A stretch of DNA of 64,000 bases from Porphyromonas canoris (GCF_000769115.1 NZ_JQZV01000013.1:560832-624831), one strand, 5' to 3'. Counted from the first letter of the stretch, positions 26,233 through 36,145 are shown. Notes: generated by a model not told the origin, from the letters alone. Program-made: numbers and translations.

Positions 26233-27511
26233 AAAGATAGTACAAAGGCTTGCTGCAATGTTTGCAGTGGCAATGGTTTGTTTCGTGGGAGTAGCTAAGG
26301 CTCAAAATATTGAGACTTCGCCCCTCTCTCGTTATGGTTACGGCTCTTTGGTAGATCCTTCCCCTGTTTCGTACAGAGGTATGGGAGGTGTCGGTATAGG
26401 GTTGCGTCAAGATGGTATGATCAACTTCAAAAATCCGGCAGCCTTCTCTGTGGTGGATTCTCTATCTTTTGTCTTTGATATAGGACTCACCTCAAACTAT
26501 AAGATGTTCAGAGAGAATCAGCTTAAAAAGAGTACATTCCAGGCGAACATAGACTATCTGGCGTTTCAGATGTCTCTTTTCAACTCTGTGGGTCTGAGCC
26601 TTGGCGTTATCCCTTATTCGAGAGTGGGGTATTTGGCACAAACTTCCGGAGATATTGAAGGATTCCCCAATGCAACTTATAAACAGACTTTCAAGGGTGA
26701 GGGATCGTTGCAAAATGCTTACATGGGAGTTGGTTTCAAGTTGTTTGAGAAGTTATCGTTGGGAGCAAAGGTCAATTACCTTTTCGGTTCTACGATACAC
26801 GAAGTGCTTTCTCAACCCAATTCATCGTTGATCAATACACGTTTTGTGAGAGAAACATGGCATACATCCACATGGTCGGCTGCGTTTGGAGCACAGTATC
26901 ATCATCGCACCAAAGAGTGGGAGTCCGTGTTGGGAGCTACATTTTCTCCTTCTTTGGGTCATAGGCCTAAGATGGTACTTTTTGAAGATAGAGATTTTGG
27001 TAAAGTCCTTACTCCCGATGTTACCACCAAAGAAGAGTCTTACGTTGGCAAGTTGCCTATGGAGATAGGAGTCGGTGGAAGTTTTAATTATAAGAATAAA
27101 CTTTTGACCGCTTTGGACGTCAAATATACAAATTGGGAAAGCGTTCCCAATCTGTTTGAAAAGCAGAATGTATCATATAAGGATGCTTGGCAGGTTGCTT
27201 TGGGTGCTTCTTATACTCCCAATCCTTTCTCTCGAACCTATTCGGACAACATAGTGTATCGTGCAGGGCTCAACTATGCAACACCTTATATACAACATCA
27301 TAAATGGGGACAGTCTTCGACCTTAGGGCTATCTCTCGGTCTCGGACTTCCTGTATATGTTAATGACGAGAGAGCTTCTCTCCTTAATCTGAGCTTGGAG
27401 TACGTTAAGAGTCTGAATGATAAACAAGCTATCTTGAAAGAGGACGCGATAAAGCTTTCCGTGAGTATAAACTTCAGTGAAACGTGGTTCCGTAAACTCA
27501 AGATATATTGA
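26225..27511 (+). CDS. Predicted outer-membrane beta-barrel protein
   Basis: A 428-residue precursor with a signal peptide (MFAVAMVCFVGVAKAQ). The N-terminal plug-like segment has PLSRYGYGSL...YRGMGGVGIGLR, then alternating strands and an aromatic C-terminal residue (KIY), as in outer-membrane barrels. In Bacteroidales this family regularly follows coaX; some relatives are described as FadL-like, but function is not established. It overlaps the fusion gene by 8 nt and leads into the TPR-lptC-ppiD block, pointing to envelope biogenesis. Confidence 0.82.
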   Translation: MYRKIVQRLAAMFAVAMVCFVGVAKAQNIETSPLSRYGYGSLVDPSPVSYRGMGGVGIGLRQDGMINFKNPAAFSVVDSLSFVFDIGLTSNYKMFRENQLKKSTFQANIDYLAFQMSLFNSVGLSLGVIPYSRVGYLAQTSGDIEGFPNATYKQTFKGEGSLQNAYMGVGFKLFEKLSLGAKVNYLFGSTIHEVLSQPNSSLINTRFVRETWHTSTWSAAFGAQYHHRTKEWESVLGATFSPSLGHRPKMVLFEDRDFGKVLTPDVTTKEESYVGKLPMEIGVGGSFNYKNKLLTALDVKYTNWESVPNLFEKQNVSYKDAWQVALGASYTPNPFSRTYSDNIVYRAGLNYATPYIQHHKWGQSSTLGLSLGLGLPVYVNDERASLLNLSLEYVKSLNDKQAILKEDAIKLSVSINFSETWFRKLKIY

Positions 27512-27579
27512 TGATAACGACTGTAAAGGTCTTTTGTGATAGATAACAAAGAATGTAAAATAGCAAAACAGAATATAAG

Positions 27580-28956
27580 ATGAAAAAAACACTACTTTTC
27601 ACCATTGCCATGATCGCAATGAGTGCATGGTCTTCTAAGGCTAACAATGTTGCTTCTGTGATAGCAGACTCTACTCCGAATGCTGCTATTGATACAACAG
27701 AGTGTCGTAAGAATGTGTCTTACTTCAAGATTCATGCTAAGACCAACAACTTTCAGGATGCTTACGATTTCTGGTTGAAGGTTTACAAGAACTGCCCCGA
27801 TATGACTAAGGATATCTATATCGTCGGTCCTCAAATCTTGAAATGGAAAGTGGCACAAGCAAAAACGCCACAAGAGAAAACAGAGTTCATCAACCAGCTT
27901 ATGGAGGTTTACGATACAAGAATGAAGTATTTCGCAAACGATCCGCAATTTGGTCCTGACTATATTTTAGCTTCTAAGGTTTCAGACTATATAGAGGTAA
28001 TGGCTGAAAAGGCAGACTATGAAATGGTTTACAACTGGCTTAAGGATATCGTGGCAGAGAAGAAAGAAAAAACAGACTACATGGCTCTGAACTTCTACCT
28101 CTACTCTTCCATGGTGAAGGTGATTAAGAATGCAGATCACAAAGAGCAATATATAAATGAGTATCTGACTATCTCCAAGTACTACGAAGATGCTCTCAAG
28201 AAAGCTCAAGAAAGTGGTGATGCAGACAGACAACAGCTCTACACAGACCTTAAAACTGCAGCAGATACACAATTTGCTTCAAGTGGAGCTGCAAGTTGCG
28301 ATATGCTTCAAAAGATATATGGTAGTAAGATAGAAGAGAACAAAGACAACAAGGAGTACTTGGATAATGTTATCGCTCTTCTTCGTAGAGTAAACTGCCA
28401 GGAAAGTGATGTCTATTTCCGTGCATCTGAGTTTGCTTACGCTATCTCTCCTTCAGCTGAAGCTGCTTTGGGTCTTGCTAAAAGAGCTCACTTGAATAAG
28501 GATAGAGTAAGAGCAAATCAACTCTTTGAGGAAGCTGCATCTCTTTCTACCTCTTCAGACCAAAAGGGAGATATATATTATATCATCGCTCAGCTTGCAT
28601 ACGAACAAGGTCAATACTCTCGTGCAAGACAATATGCCAACAAGGCTATGGAAGAAAAGTCGGGCTTTGGAGCACCATTGGTATTGATTGCTAATGCTTA
28701 TGCAGCAACAGCCAACTCAATCTTCCCGGATGACTCAGTGAAGTCTCGCATCGTTTATTGCCTTGCAGTGGATAAGCTTGAAAGAGCAAGAGCAATAGAC
28801 CCATCCATTGCAGCGGAAGCAGGAAGATTGATCGCAAGATACAGATCTTACTATCCAAGCAAGGAAGATGTCTTTATGCACCCTGATCTTAAAGAGGGAC
28901 AAAGCATGGCTATCGGTGGATGGATAGGTGAAAGTACCACTATTCGTGTGAAGTAA
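27580..28956 (+). CDS. Periplasmic TPR-repeat protein of unknown function
   Basis: A 458-residue product with a signal peptide (KKTLLFTIAMIAMSAWSSKA). It is otherwise alpha-helical, with TPR-like repeats, clearest at about residues 300-385 (AEAALGLAKRAHLNKDRVRA, YIIAQLAYEQGQYSRARQY). It is likely a periplasmic scaffold. Its constant position between an outer-membrane barrel gene and lptC suggests a role in envelope assembly (inference). Confidence 0.78.
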   Translation: MKKTLLFTIAMIAMSAWSSKANNVASVIADSTPNAAIDTTECRKNVSYFKIHAKTNNFQDAYDFWLKVYKNCPDMTKDIYIVGPQILKWKVAQAKTPQEKTEFINQLMEVYDTRMKYFANDPQFGPDYILASKVSDYIEVMAEKADYEMVYNWLKDIVAEKKEKTDYMALNFYLYSSMVKVIKNADHKEQYINEYLTISKYYEDALKKAQESGDADRQQLYTDLKTAADTQFASSGAASCDMLQKIYGSKIEENKDNKEYLDNVIALLRRVNCQESDVYFRASEFAYAISPSAEAALGLAKRAHLNKDRVRANQLFEEAASLSTSSDQKGDIYYIIAQLAYEQGQYSRARQYANKAMEEKSGFGAPLVLIANAYAATANSIFPDDSVKSRIVYCLAVDKLERARAIDPSIAAEAGRLIARYRSYYPSKEDVFMHPDLKEGQSMAIGGWIGESTTIRVK

Positions 28957-28965
28957 TAGCTAAAC

Positions 28966-29706
28966 GTGGACAACGACAAAGATCATAAACAAGGTTTTAA
29001 GACCCTTATAAATACAATAACACAACCTCAAGTATGGGGTTGTGTTATTGTTGCATTATGTCTCTCATCTATTCTGGCATCTTGCGGAGGCGCAAAGACG
29101 GATGCGATAAAAGATAATTCGGACAGCATTGCATATACCGTTTATACTCGTGGAGTGGAGACATTGATTTCGGATTCCGGTGTTACGAAATATAAGCTAA
29201 AGGCAGACGAATGGTATATTTATAATAACGATACTTTGGATCAGTGGAGCTTCCCGAAAGGAATATATCTGGAGCAGTTTGATACCCTGTTTGTACCGCA
29301 AGCTACCGTAAAGTCCGATACTGCTTTTTACTATGTAGGACGAGATACTTGGGAGTTGATAGGAAATGTTGAGATCATCAATCTATTGGGAGATAGGTTT
29401 ACAACCAATAGAATGTTTTGGAATAGAACAAGACAACTTATATATTCCGATGAATATGTGAGGGTAGATCTCGCCAATGGAAATCAGATAGAAGGTATCG
29501 AGGGATTTGAGAGTAACGAACAGATGACCCGGTTTGAGTTTAAGAAGTCTATGGCAAACTTTTTACTGCAAGACGGAGAGATGGTCAACTCAAAGGCTTC
29601 TTCCGGAACATCTTCTGCTTCTACCACTCCTACGGACTCTCTTCCTAAAAAGAAAGAGGAGAAAAAACTTAAACATAAGTCCGATATTAACACGACGACC
29701 AATTAA
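28966..29706 (+). CDS. lptC: LPS export protein LptC (lipoprotein-like)
   Basis: A 246-residue protein of the LptC/YrbK family that bridges the inner-membrane LptBFG exporter to LptA. A hydrophobic leader (VWGCVIVALCLSSILASC) ends in a possible lipobox, followed by the OstA-like beta-jellyroll: YKLKADEWYIYNNDTLDQWSFPKG-type region, VKSDTAFYYVGRD, NRMFWNRTRQLIYSDEYVRV. The C-terminus is Ser/Thr then Lys/Glu-rich. No ATG is available upstream, so GTG at 28966 is the start, 9 nt after the TPR gene. Confidence 0.85.
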   Translation: MDNDKDHKQGFKTLINTITQPQVWGCVIVALCLSSILASCGGAKTDAIKDNSDSIAYTVYTRGVETLISDSGVTKYKLKADEWYIYNNDTLDQWSFPKGIYLEQFDTLFVPQATVKSDTAFYYVGRDTWELIGNVEIINLLGDRFTTNRMFWNRTRQLIYSDEYVRVDLANGNQIEGIEGFESNEQMTRFEFKKSMANFLLQDGEMVNSKASSGTSSASTTPTDSLPKKKEEKKLKHKSDINTTTN

Positions 29707-29729
29707 GTCAAGACTTATCAGGAAGAGCC

Positions 29730-30998
29730 ATGATTTATCTTTACATTTTTATTTGCATCTTATTTTCAGCCTTTTTCTCCGGGATGGAGATTGCTTTTGT
29801 CTCATCGGACAGGCTACGTATAGAGTTAGACAAATCTTCTTCCAACCGTATTGGACGGCTGCAAACACTTTTCTTTAACAATCCGGGACAGTTTATTACC
29901 ACAATGCTTGTGGGGAATAATATCGCTTTGGTCGTTTTTGGTCTCCTTATGGCTCAGCTTTTGGAGCCTCCTCTTTCCCGTTTTATTTCCAATCCGTTCC
30001 TTGTTGTCCTTGCTCAGACACTTATCTCTACGGCGATCATTCTTGTAACAGCAGAGTTTATACCTAAGGCTATTGCTAAAATCAATCCCAACTGGAGCTT
30101 GAGATTTTTCTCTTTCCCCCTTGCTCTGATCTACATCATCCTCTATCCTATCGCAAAGTTTTCCGCTCTCTTGTCCAATCTGTTGCTGTTCCTGTTCGGA
30201 ATAAGAAAGGACATGAGTGCAGAGGTAAAGCTCGGCAAAATAGATTTGGACAATTATATAGAGATAAATCAAGGCGACACCTCTGCAGGTAAAGAGACTA
30301 CGGTAGGAGGAGTAAAGATACTACAGAATGCGATAGACTTTTCCGACATTCACCTAAGAGATTGTCTGATCCCTCGCAACGAGATTGTTGCTGTGGAAGA
30401 AAACACCACAAGGCAAGAGCTTTTAGAGTTGTTTATCTCTTCCGGATTCTCCAAAATAATAGTTTATAGAGATACAATAGACGACATCATCGGCTATATA
30501 CACTCGGTGGAAATGTTTTCCGAGCAGAGAGGAGACTGGAGAGAGAGCATCCGATCTACGCTTTACGCTCCAGAAAGTGTACTTGCTCAGAAGATGATGA
30601 AGAAGCTCATGCAGGAAAAGATGAGCATTGCCGTTGTTGTGGATGAGCTTGGAGGCACAGCCGGAATAGTTACACTCGAAGATCTTTTGGAAGAGATCTT
30701 TGGTGATATAGAGGATGAGCACGACACTCTATCGGTTGTGATGAAGAAGATCGGAGATAACGAATACATCTTTTCGGGGCGTGCCGAGATTGATGACATT
30801 AACGATAAATTTGATCTTGATCTGCCTACCTCTCCGGACTATCTTACCATAGCCGGATTGATATTGGATCATCATCAATCCCTGCCCAATAGAGGAGATG
30901 CTATCTTCTTGGAACCAAGCTTTAAGTTTAATATTATAAGAGCGACAAAAAATAAAATAATGTTGGTACGTTTGACCATAGCTAATTCCCCTGAATAG
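29730..30998 (+). CDS. CNNM / hemolysin-C family membrane protein with CBS domains
   Basis: A 422-residue protein. The N-terminal DUF21 transmembrane domain (about residues 1-150) has ILFSAFFSGMEIAFVSSDRLRIE and TTMLVGNNIALVVFG. A cytoplasmic CBS pair follows (about 200-330, with IPRNEIVAVEE and AVVVDELGGTAGIVTLEDLLEEIFGDIEDEHD), then a CorC_HlyC domain at the C-terminus. Relatives transport or sense divalent cations; GldE of gliding bacteria has the same layout. It continues the lptC operon. Confidence 0.9.
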   Translation: MIYLYIFICILFSAFFSGMEIAFVSSDRLRIELDKSSSNRIGRLQTLFFNNPGQFITTMLVGNNIALVVFGLLMAQLLEPPLSRFISNPFLVVLAQTLISTAIILVTAEFIPKAIAKINPNWSLRFFSFPLALIYIILYPIAKFSALLSNLLLFLFGIRKDMSAEVKLGKIDLDNYIEINQGDTSAGKETTVGGVKILQNAIDFSDIHLRDCLIPRNEIVAVEENTTRQELLELFISSGFSKIIVYRDTIDDIIGYIHSVEMFSEQRGDWRESIRSTLYAPESVLAQKMMKKLMQEKMSIAVVVDELGGTAGIVTLEDLLEEIFGDIEDEHDTLSVVMKKIGDNEYIFSGRAEIDDINDKFDLDLPTSPDYLTIAGLILDHHQSLPNRGDAIFLEPSFKFNIIRATKNKIMLVRLTIANSPE

Positions 30999-31022
30999 TG
31001 TAGCTATACAGTAAAAAATATG

Positions 31023-31030
31023 TACCTTTG
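31023..31030 (+). promoter_or_regulatory. -7 promoter element (TACCTTTG) for ppiD
   Basis: Matches TAnnTTTG, 41 nt upstream of the ATG. No good -33 element is seen at 19-20 bp. Confidence 0.5.
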
Positions 31031-31071
31031 TTCCTCGTAAATCATGTAAATTAAAACTATAATATCATTAT

Positions 31072-33225
31072 ATGGCAACATTAGAGAAAATCAGAAGTAA
31101 GTATGCAATCTTGCTCGTTGTACTATTGGGCTTGGCTATGCTTGCATTTGTACTTGGAGACCTTTTCAGAGGAGGGTCTGCTTTGTTTCAAGACAGCCAG
31201 ATGGTTGTATTGAGTGTAAATGGTGAGAATGTCAAGATTCAAGATTTTGAAAAGAGGGTGGAAGAGACTACTGAGAACTACAAGATGTTCAGTGGAAACA
31301 GAGAGCTCACAGAGGCAGACTACCAACAGATTCGCAATCAAGTCTACTCTATGATCATCATGGAGAATGTTTTGAATAGCGAAGCCGAAAAGATAGGTCT
31401 TACCATCTCTCCGGAAGAGGTTTACGATCTTGTTCAAGGTGAAAACATTTCTCCTCTTATCCTACAATCTCCGATGTTTAAGGATGAGCAGGGCAACTTT
31501 GACAGAAATGGATTTATCGAGTTTAGAAAGTCTATTGGAGAGAAGCAAGTAAATGAAGCATCTCCCGAACTTCGTCAGCAGTTGCTACAATACCGTGCTT
31601 ACTGGTTGTCCATAGAAAATCAAGTCAAAGAGTTTCGCTTGAATGAGAAGTACGATGCTCTTTTGACCAAAGGAATTGTTGCAAATAAGCTGGATATAGC
31701 AGCTGCAACCACAGAAGAAAAAGAGATTGCAACCATCGCTTATGTTGCACAAAACTCTTTTGCAATGGCGGACTCTCTTGTTTCTGTCTCTGATGCAGAG
31801 ATGAAAGAGTACTACAACACTCACAAAGAGATGTTCAAAGTGCCTGCATATAGAGTGGTTGACGTGATTTACTCTACTCTTCTTCCGAGTGAAAAAGATA
31901 AGGAAGACACAAAGAAAGATATAGAAGATGCTGCGGCAGAACTTGCTCAAGGAGACAACTATGACGATATCATCTCTTCTTATTCAGATATGAAGTATAT
32001 CGACTCATACCTTTCAGAAGGTCTCCTTTCTTCGGAATACTTCTACACTGGAATGTTGGACGAGCTGAAGAGTGCAGAGGTTGGTGCCGTACTGCCGGTA
32101 CATCACAACAGCGGTACATACGCAGTGGCAAAGCTTGTTGGCAGGAAAGTGGCTCCGGATTCAATATTCATCCGCCATATTCTACAACCTTCAACAGCCG
32201 AAGGCACTAAGGTTATAGACAGCCTTTTGAATGTATTGGGTTCTACTCCGGCAGCTTTCTCGGATCTTGCAGCACAGTTCTCTCAAGATCCCGGCTCTAA
32301 AGACAACGCAGGCGAACTTGGTTGGGTAACAGAGGTACAAGCCTTGCAATCGTTCGGTGAAGAGTTCCGCGATGCTCTTTTCTCTGCTCAGATCAATAAG
32401 CCATTCAAGTTCACATCTCGTTTTGGAGAGCACATCCTTTTGGTCGATAAGGCTACAGCTCCGGTCAATAAGTATAAGGTGGCATATCTTTCAAAGAGTG
32501 TAGAGCCCGGAACAGAGACATATACTAAGGCATACAACGATATCAGCTCATTCAAGGCTGCTTACAATAAGGCAGAAGGTATAGATACAGCTGCCATCAA
32601 CAAGGGTTATCAAGTGCTTTACAACATGGAAGTTTACCCATCATCTTCTGCTATTGCTCAAAATATCCAAAGCAGTAGAGAGCTGGTGCGCTGGGCATTC
32701 AATAATCCTAAGGGATCTATCTCCGACATTAAAGACTATGACGATAAGTTCGTAATGGCTGTTGTACGCAAGGAGATACCTCAAGGTTACAAGCCGTTTG
32801 AAGAATCGAAAGAAGAGATTCGTCCGGTATTGTTGAACGAAAAGAAGGTTGAAAAGCTCTTCGCACAGTTGAAGTCTGAAAATCCTCAGTCTTTGGAAGC
32901 ATTTGCAGCTGCTCACTCTCTTCCGGCAGACACTTTGAAACATTTGGGCTTTGCAAGTACCAGAATAGACGGTGTCGGTTTTGAACCTGCTCTTAATGCT
33001 GTGGCAGCTTCTGCTCCGCTCAATAAGGTTCTTCCTGTAAAGGGTATGAACGGCGTTTATGTAGTGAAGGTTGAAGAGAGAGTACCTAATATCAACTCTC
33101 CTCTAACCGGCGCAAGCGCAGGAGATCTTATCCAAGCCAACCTTCAGTCTAAGGTAAGAATGCAGGCTTTGAGACTGCTCATGTCTAAGATGGATGTTGT
33201 TGACAATAGAGTACGCTTCTATTAA
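31072..33225 (+). CDS. ppiD: PpiD-type periplasmic folding chaperone / peptidyl-prolyl isomerase
   Basis: A 717-residue inner-membrane-anchored chaperone. One N-terminal membrane segment (YAILLVVLLGLAMLAFVLGDLF) is followed by a SurA_N-like helical domain. A parvulin domain follows (about residues 360-465, with IFIRHILQPS, FSQDPGSKDNAGELGWV and SRFGEHILLV). A long C-terminal helical region ends the protein. PpiD proteins assist folding of exported proteins. It ends the envelope block and has its own promoter and terminator. Confidence 0.92.
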   Translation: MATLEKIRSKYAILLVVLLGLAMLAFVLGDLFRGGSALFQDSQMVVLSVNGENVKIQDFEKRVEETTENYKMFSGNRELTEADYQQIRNQVYSMIIMENVLNSEAEKIGLTISPEEVYDLVQGENISPLILQSPMFKDEQGNFDRNGFIEFRKSIGEKQVNEASPELRQQLLQYRAYWLSIENQVKEFRLNEKYDALLTKGIVANKLDIAAATTEEKEIATIAYVAQNSFAMADSLVSVSDAEMKEYYNTHKEMFKVPAYRVVDVIYSTLLPSEKDKEDTKKDIEDAAAELAQGDNYDDIISSYSDMKYIDSYLSEGLLSSEYFYTGMLDELKSAEVGAVLPVHHNSGTYAVAKLVGRKVAPDSIFIRHILQPSTAEGTKVIDSLLNVLGSTPAAFSDLAAQFSQDPGSKDNAGELGWVTEVQALQSFGEEFRDALFSAQINKPFKFTSRFGEHILLVDKATAPVNKYKVAYLSKSVEPGTETYTKAYNDISSFKAAYNKAEGIDTAAINKGYQVLYNMEVYPSSSAIAQNIQSSRELVRWAFNNPKGSISDIKDYDDKFVMAVVRKEIPQGYKPFEESKEEIRPVLLNEKKVEKLFAQLKSENPQSLEAFAAAHSLPADTLKHLGFASTRIDGVGFEPALNAVAASAPLNKVLPVKGMNGVYVVKVEERVPNINSPLTGASAGDLIQANLQSKVRMQALRLLMSKMDVVDNRVRFY

Positions 33226-33256
33226 ACAGCAATAAAGACATAGATAAAACAGAAAG

Positions 33257-33298
33257 GGGATCTTTTATCAGCTTACCTGATCGAAGATTCCCTTTTTT
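33257..33298 (+). terminator. Intrinsic terminator of ppiD
   Basis: GGGGATCTT pairs with AAGATTCCC (one wobble) across a 20-nt loop that contains a smaller TCAG..CTGA pairing, and is followed by TTTTTT. Confidence 0.75.
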
Positions 33299-33322
33299 AT
33301 ACCCTTATTCTACTTATTTGTT

Positions 33323-33970
33323 ATGAACAAAATTCTACTCTTTCTACTCCTTCTTTCTTTTCCTCTGCTTTCTAATGCGCAGAGCCGGGAGCAGGACGAC
33401 ACTCTATCCGTTACCGATACTCTTCCCGAAGGTGATATGTCCGACCTGTTGGACTTTCTGGGTGTCCGTCTCTACAAACTGAAAATCTCTTCCTCCTTGC
33501 CCCTGACTCATCCCAAGGCGATACTTATTGAGAAGATCGAAGGAGGCTCGGTAGCGAGAGACACGATCTCTTTCGCCGACATTTTGGCACATCGTTCCCA
33601 AAATGATCTATATACATCTTACCCTCTTTCCGGACTTGGGCAGATTTCAAAGAATAAAGATGGAAAAGCCACGTTAAAAGTGAGCTTCAATCTGCCCATA
33701 CTCAAGCAAGATGCCACTCGTGAACTGAAAGTTGACGAAAAGCAGGCAAAAGACTATATCTTTTTCTCCGTCGCTCATGCCTATCCGAAGTTTGAACGCG
33801 GAGTCTTTACACCTTTATTTGTTTTCATTCCTCCCCTCTATATGGAGGACGGATTCGGTTCCTACTGCGCCATCAATTATAGCAAAGTTCCGCCCATTGA
33901 GTGGAAAACCAAGTTTGGATTGGACAACTACATCATATACTCCTTTCTGTTCGATAGGGTAGAGCCGTAG
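33323..33970 (+). CDS. Secreted protein of unknown function
   Basis: A 215-residue precursor with a signal peptide (ILLFLLLLSFPLLSNAQ). The mature part is mixed alpha/beta with no motif I recognise; FERGVFTPLFVFIPPLYMED is the most distinctive segment. It lies between the ppiD terminator and its own strong terminator, so is likely monocistronic. Confidence 0.65.
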   Translation: MNKILLFLLLLSFPLLSNAQSREQDDTLSVTDTLPEGDMSDLLDFLGVRLYKLKISSSLPLTHPKAILIEKIEGGSVARDTISFADILAHRSQNDLYTSYPLSGLGQISKNKDGKATLKVSFNLPILKQDATRELKVDEKQAKDYIFFSVAHAYPKFERGVFTPLFVFIPPLYMEDGFGSYCAINYSKVPPIEWKTKFGLDNYIIYSFLFDRVEP

Positions 33971-34045
33971 AAAGATTATCGGTAGAAAATTGCCTCTCAT
34001 TTAAGATAAAGGCAGCCCTCACTGTTATCCCACTATCATAATCAT

Positions 34046-34087
34046 AAAGACCATGTTTAGATTATCTGCTAAACATGGTCTTTTTCT
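34046..34087 (+). terminator. Strong intrinsic terminator
   Basis: AAAGACCATGTTTAG (34046-34060) is a perfect 15-bp inverted match of CTAAACATGGTCTTT (34069-34083), followed by T residues. It terminates the secreted-protein gene. Confidence 0.9.
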
Positions 34088-34374
34088 TTCTTGAATAGGT
34101 TAGAAAGTTAGAAGCAAGGCTTGCTCTCTTCGCTTCACACTTTGCTCTCTCCACTTCATGCCTTGCTTTCCAATATTCAAAGCTCGGTTTTTACCTATCA
34201 AGCCTTGAACTACACTTCTGTAAGGCATCAATCTTTCTTTTATACGTGTATGGAACACTTTTCATTCGTGTTTAAGTTAGAAATAGAGAAAACACAAAGC
34301 TATCTCATAAAAGGGTAGAAAGTATTGATAAACCATCTAAAGCTTACTTTCTGATACAATAGCCTTCGTTGGAT
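34088..34374. other. Intergenic stretch with no identified gene
   Basis: About 290 bp between the terminator and the ABC transporter promoter. It contains pyrimidine-rich, loosely repeated text (CTTGCTCTCT, CTTTGCTCTC, CTTCATGCC). A 65-codon frame here has no recognisable features and is not called. Confidence 0.6.
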
Positions 34375-34406
34375 TTTGATAATAACAGATATATTATATA
34401 CCTTTG
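34375..34406 (+). promoter_or_regulatory. Promoter for the ABC transporter operon
   Basis: The -33 TTTG (34375-34378) and the -7 TACCTTTG (34399-34406) are separated by exactly 20 bp, an excellent match to the Bacteroidota consensus. The ATG lies 29 nt further on. Confidence 0.8.
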
Positions 34407-34435
34407 ATGCATGGTTTAATTAAAAATTTAGTTCT

Positions 34436-35338
34436 ATGGATAGCATACTATCTATAAAAGGGTTGCATTTTGCTTATCAAGGCAACCAAGTCCTTCGAGG
34501 AGTCGATATGGAAGTGCCTCAAGGATCCGTGTTTGGCTATCTGGGAAAAAACGGAGCGGGAAAATCTACCACCATAAGGCTGTTATTGGGGTTGCTTCCG
34601 ATAGGGAGAGGGGAGATTTTTTTTCGAGGTGTTAATCTTAAAGAGTCTCCACTCCTTCTGCGCTCTTTCTCCGGTAGTATGATAGAACACCCATTTTTTT
34701 ATCCATTTCTGACCGTATCGGAAAATCTGAACTACCTTGATACTATATTCGGGATGGGCAAACAACGAAAAGAGGAGGTATTGTCCCTAATGGGGCTCAG
34801 TGATCATGCCGACAAGAAAGCCCTTTCTCTTTCATCCGGATTGAAGCAGCGTCTTGGTCTGGCCATGTGTCTGTTCAATCGCCCGAAGATGTTGATTCTT
34901 GACGAGCCTCTCAATGCGTTGGATCCCCAAGGGATATATGAGTTAAGATTGATCTTGAAGCGGCTGAACCGGGAAGAGGGTGTAACCATATTCCTTTCGA
35001 GCCATATCTTGGAGGAGTTGGAGAAGCTGGCAGACCACGTCGCCATCATTCACGAAGGCAGAATACTTTACCAAGGGAATATTGACGGTCTGACAAGAAA
35101 ACAGCCCGACATCGTAAGTTTTAAGGTCAATGATACCTCTGTCATCACTCGTCTGGGGTATGACTCCAACTTTTCTTTGCTGGGCGTTCATGATTCAAAT
35201 CATGTGGAGTTTGAGATCGGGAACGAAAATGAATTTGCTCGCCTGATAGCTTCCATGTCGAAAGACGGAATCTCTATATACAACATAACCCACAAAGGCT
35301 CTGCTCTCGAAAATGCTTTTATCCACCTTACAGAATAG
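34436..35338 (+). CDS. ABC transporter ATP-binding protein
   Basis: A 300-residue nucleotide-binding subunit. Walker A is YLGKNGAGKSTT (about residues 34-45). The signature is the variant LSSGLKQRLGLAMCL, followed by Walker B MLILDEPLNALDP and the H-loop LSSHILEE. The C-terminal ~80 residues are the extension found in ABC-2 exporters (lantibiotic-immunity/Nat-type). It pairs with the permease gene 6 nt downstream. Substrate unknown. Confidence 0.93.
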   Translation: MDSILSIKGLHFAYQGNQVLRGVDMEVPQGSVFGYLGKNGAGKSTTIRLLLGLLPIGRGEIFFRGVNLKESPLLLRSFSGSMIEHPFFYPFLTVSENLNYLDTIFGMGKQRKEEVLSLMGLSDHADKKALSLSSGLKQRLGLAMCLFNRPKMLILDEPLNALDPQGIYELRLILKRLNREEGVTIFLSSHILEELEKLADHVAIIHEGRILYQGNIDGLTRKQPDIVSFKVNDTSVITRLGYDSNFSLLGVHDSNHVEFEIGNENEFARLIASMSKDGISIYNITHKGSALENAFIHLTE

Positions 35339-35344
35339 ATAGTT

Positions 35345-36145
35345 ATGAAATCCAAGCTCTCTCTTTCGGCTCTATGCGGAGCCGAGATCTATAAAGTTTT
35401 TCACAACAGGATCATTGTTTCCTGTCTGTTATCCCCTTTGCTCGTCTACCTGCTTGCACTTATCTATATGCTCTATAAGGGACGGAGTGGACTTTTTGAC
35501 TATGAGATGCCTCAGTATGTCGGTAATCCATGGATGATGATCTGGTCTCGCCAAAGCCTTCCTATCCTTTCGTTGATGCTGCCACTGGTTGTAACAGTTG
35601 TATCTTACCTGCTTTGTGAGATAGAGTTTCAGAATGACAACATCAGGTCTCTCTTTTCTCTGCCTGTTACAAAGTGGAAGCTCTATCTGTCTAAAGTGCT
35701 TGTGCTATTTTTTCTGATCGTAATAGTGTCTGTTATTACGTGGGCAGGCTTCATTTTGGGCGGGTATCTGTTAGGTTTTTTTATGCCGGCATATCCATTT
35801 GCAGAGTATGCTGTTTGGTTGCCATCGCTACAAATTCTCTCAAGGATCTTGCTGGCTTCATTCTGTGTCGGGATGATAGAGTTGGTTTTCAGTTTGTGCT
35901 TCCGAAACTTTACGCTACCGGTTATTTCATGTATTCTTTTGACAGGTATTGCAATCTTTGTTACGAACGAACCGATTGGCTCTTATCTGCCATTTGCAAC
36001 CTATACTTACATTGGCTCAGTACGTCCGATAGAAGAACTGATGGGATACGATATGCGAGACATCGCCAACCTGATACTCTTGGGAGGAGGGATGGTGTTG
36101 GGATACATATATTTCACACCGGAAAAGAGGCGCTTGCTGTCTTAA
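35345..36145 (+). CDS. ABC-2 type transporter permease
   Basis: A 266-residue integral membrane protein with about six hydrophobic segments (for example VVTVVSYLLCEIEF, VLVLFFLIVIVSVITWAGFI, PVISCILLTGIAIFV). The segment FQNDNIRSLFSLPVTKWKLY is typical of lantibiotic-immunity/Nat-like permeases. It forms an exporter with the preceding ATPase. Confidence 0.88.
   Translation: MKSKLSLSALCGAEIYKVFHNRIIVSCLLSPLLVYLLALIYMLYKGRSGLFDYEMPQYVGNPWMMIWSRQSLPILSLMLPLVVTVVSYLLCEIEFQNDNIRSLFSLPVTKWKLYLSKVLVLFFLIVIVSVITWAGFILGGYLLGFFMPAYPFAEYAVWLPSLQILSRILLASFCVGMIELVFSLCFRNFTLPVISCILLTGIAIFVTNEPIGSYLPFATYTYIGSVRPIEELMGYDMRDIANLILLGGGMVLGYIYFTPEKRRLLS

Noticed and set aside
28966-28968. Requirement for an ATG start of lptC
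   Set aside because: No in-frame ATG precedes the hydrophobic leader after the upstream stop; GTG at 28966 is the only sensible start.
34121-34318. 65-codon frame before the ABC transporter
   Set aside because: It has no promoter, family or composition support; it is built from loosely repeated pyrimidine-rich text.
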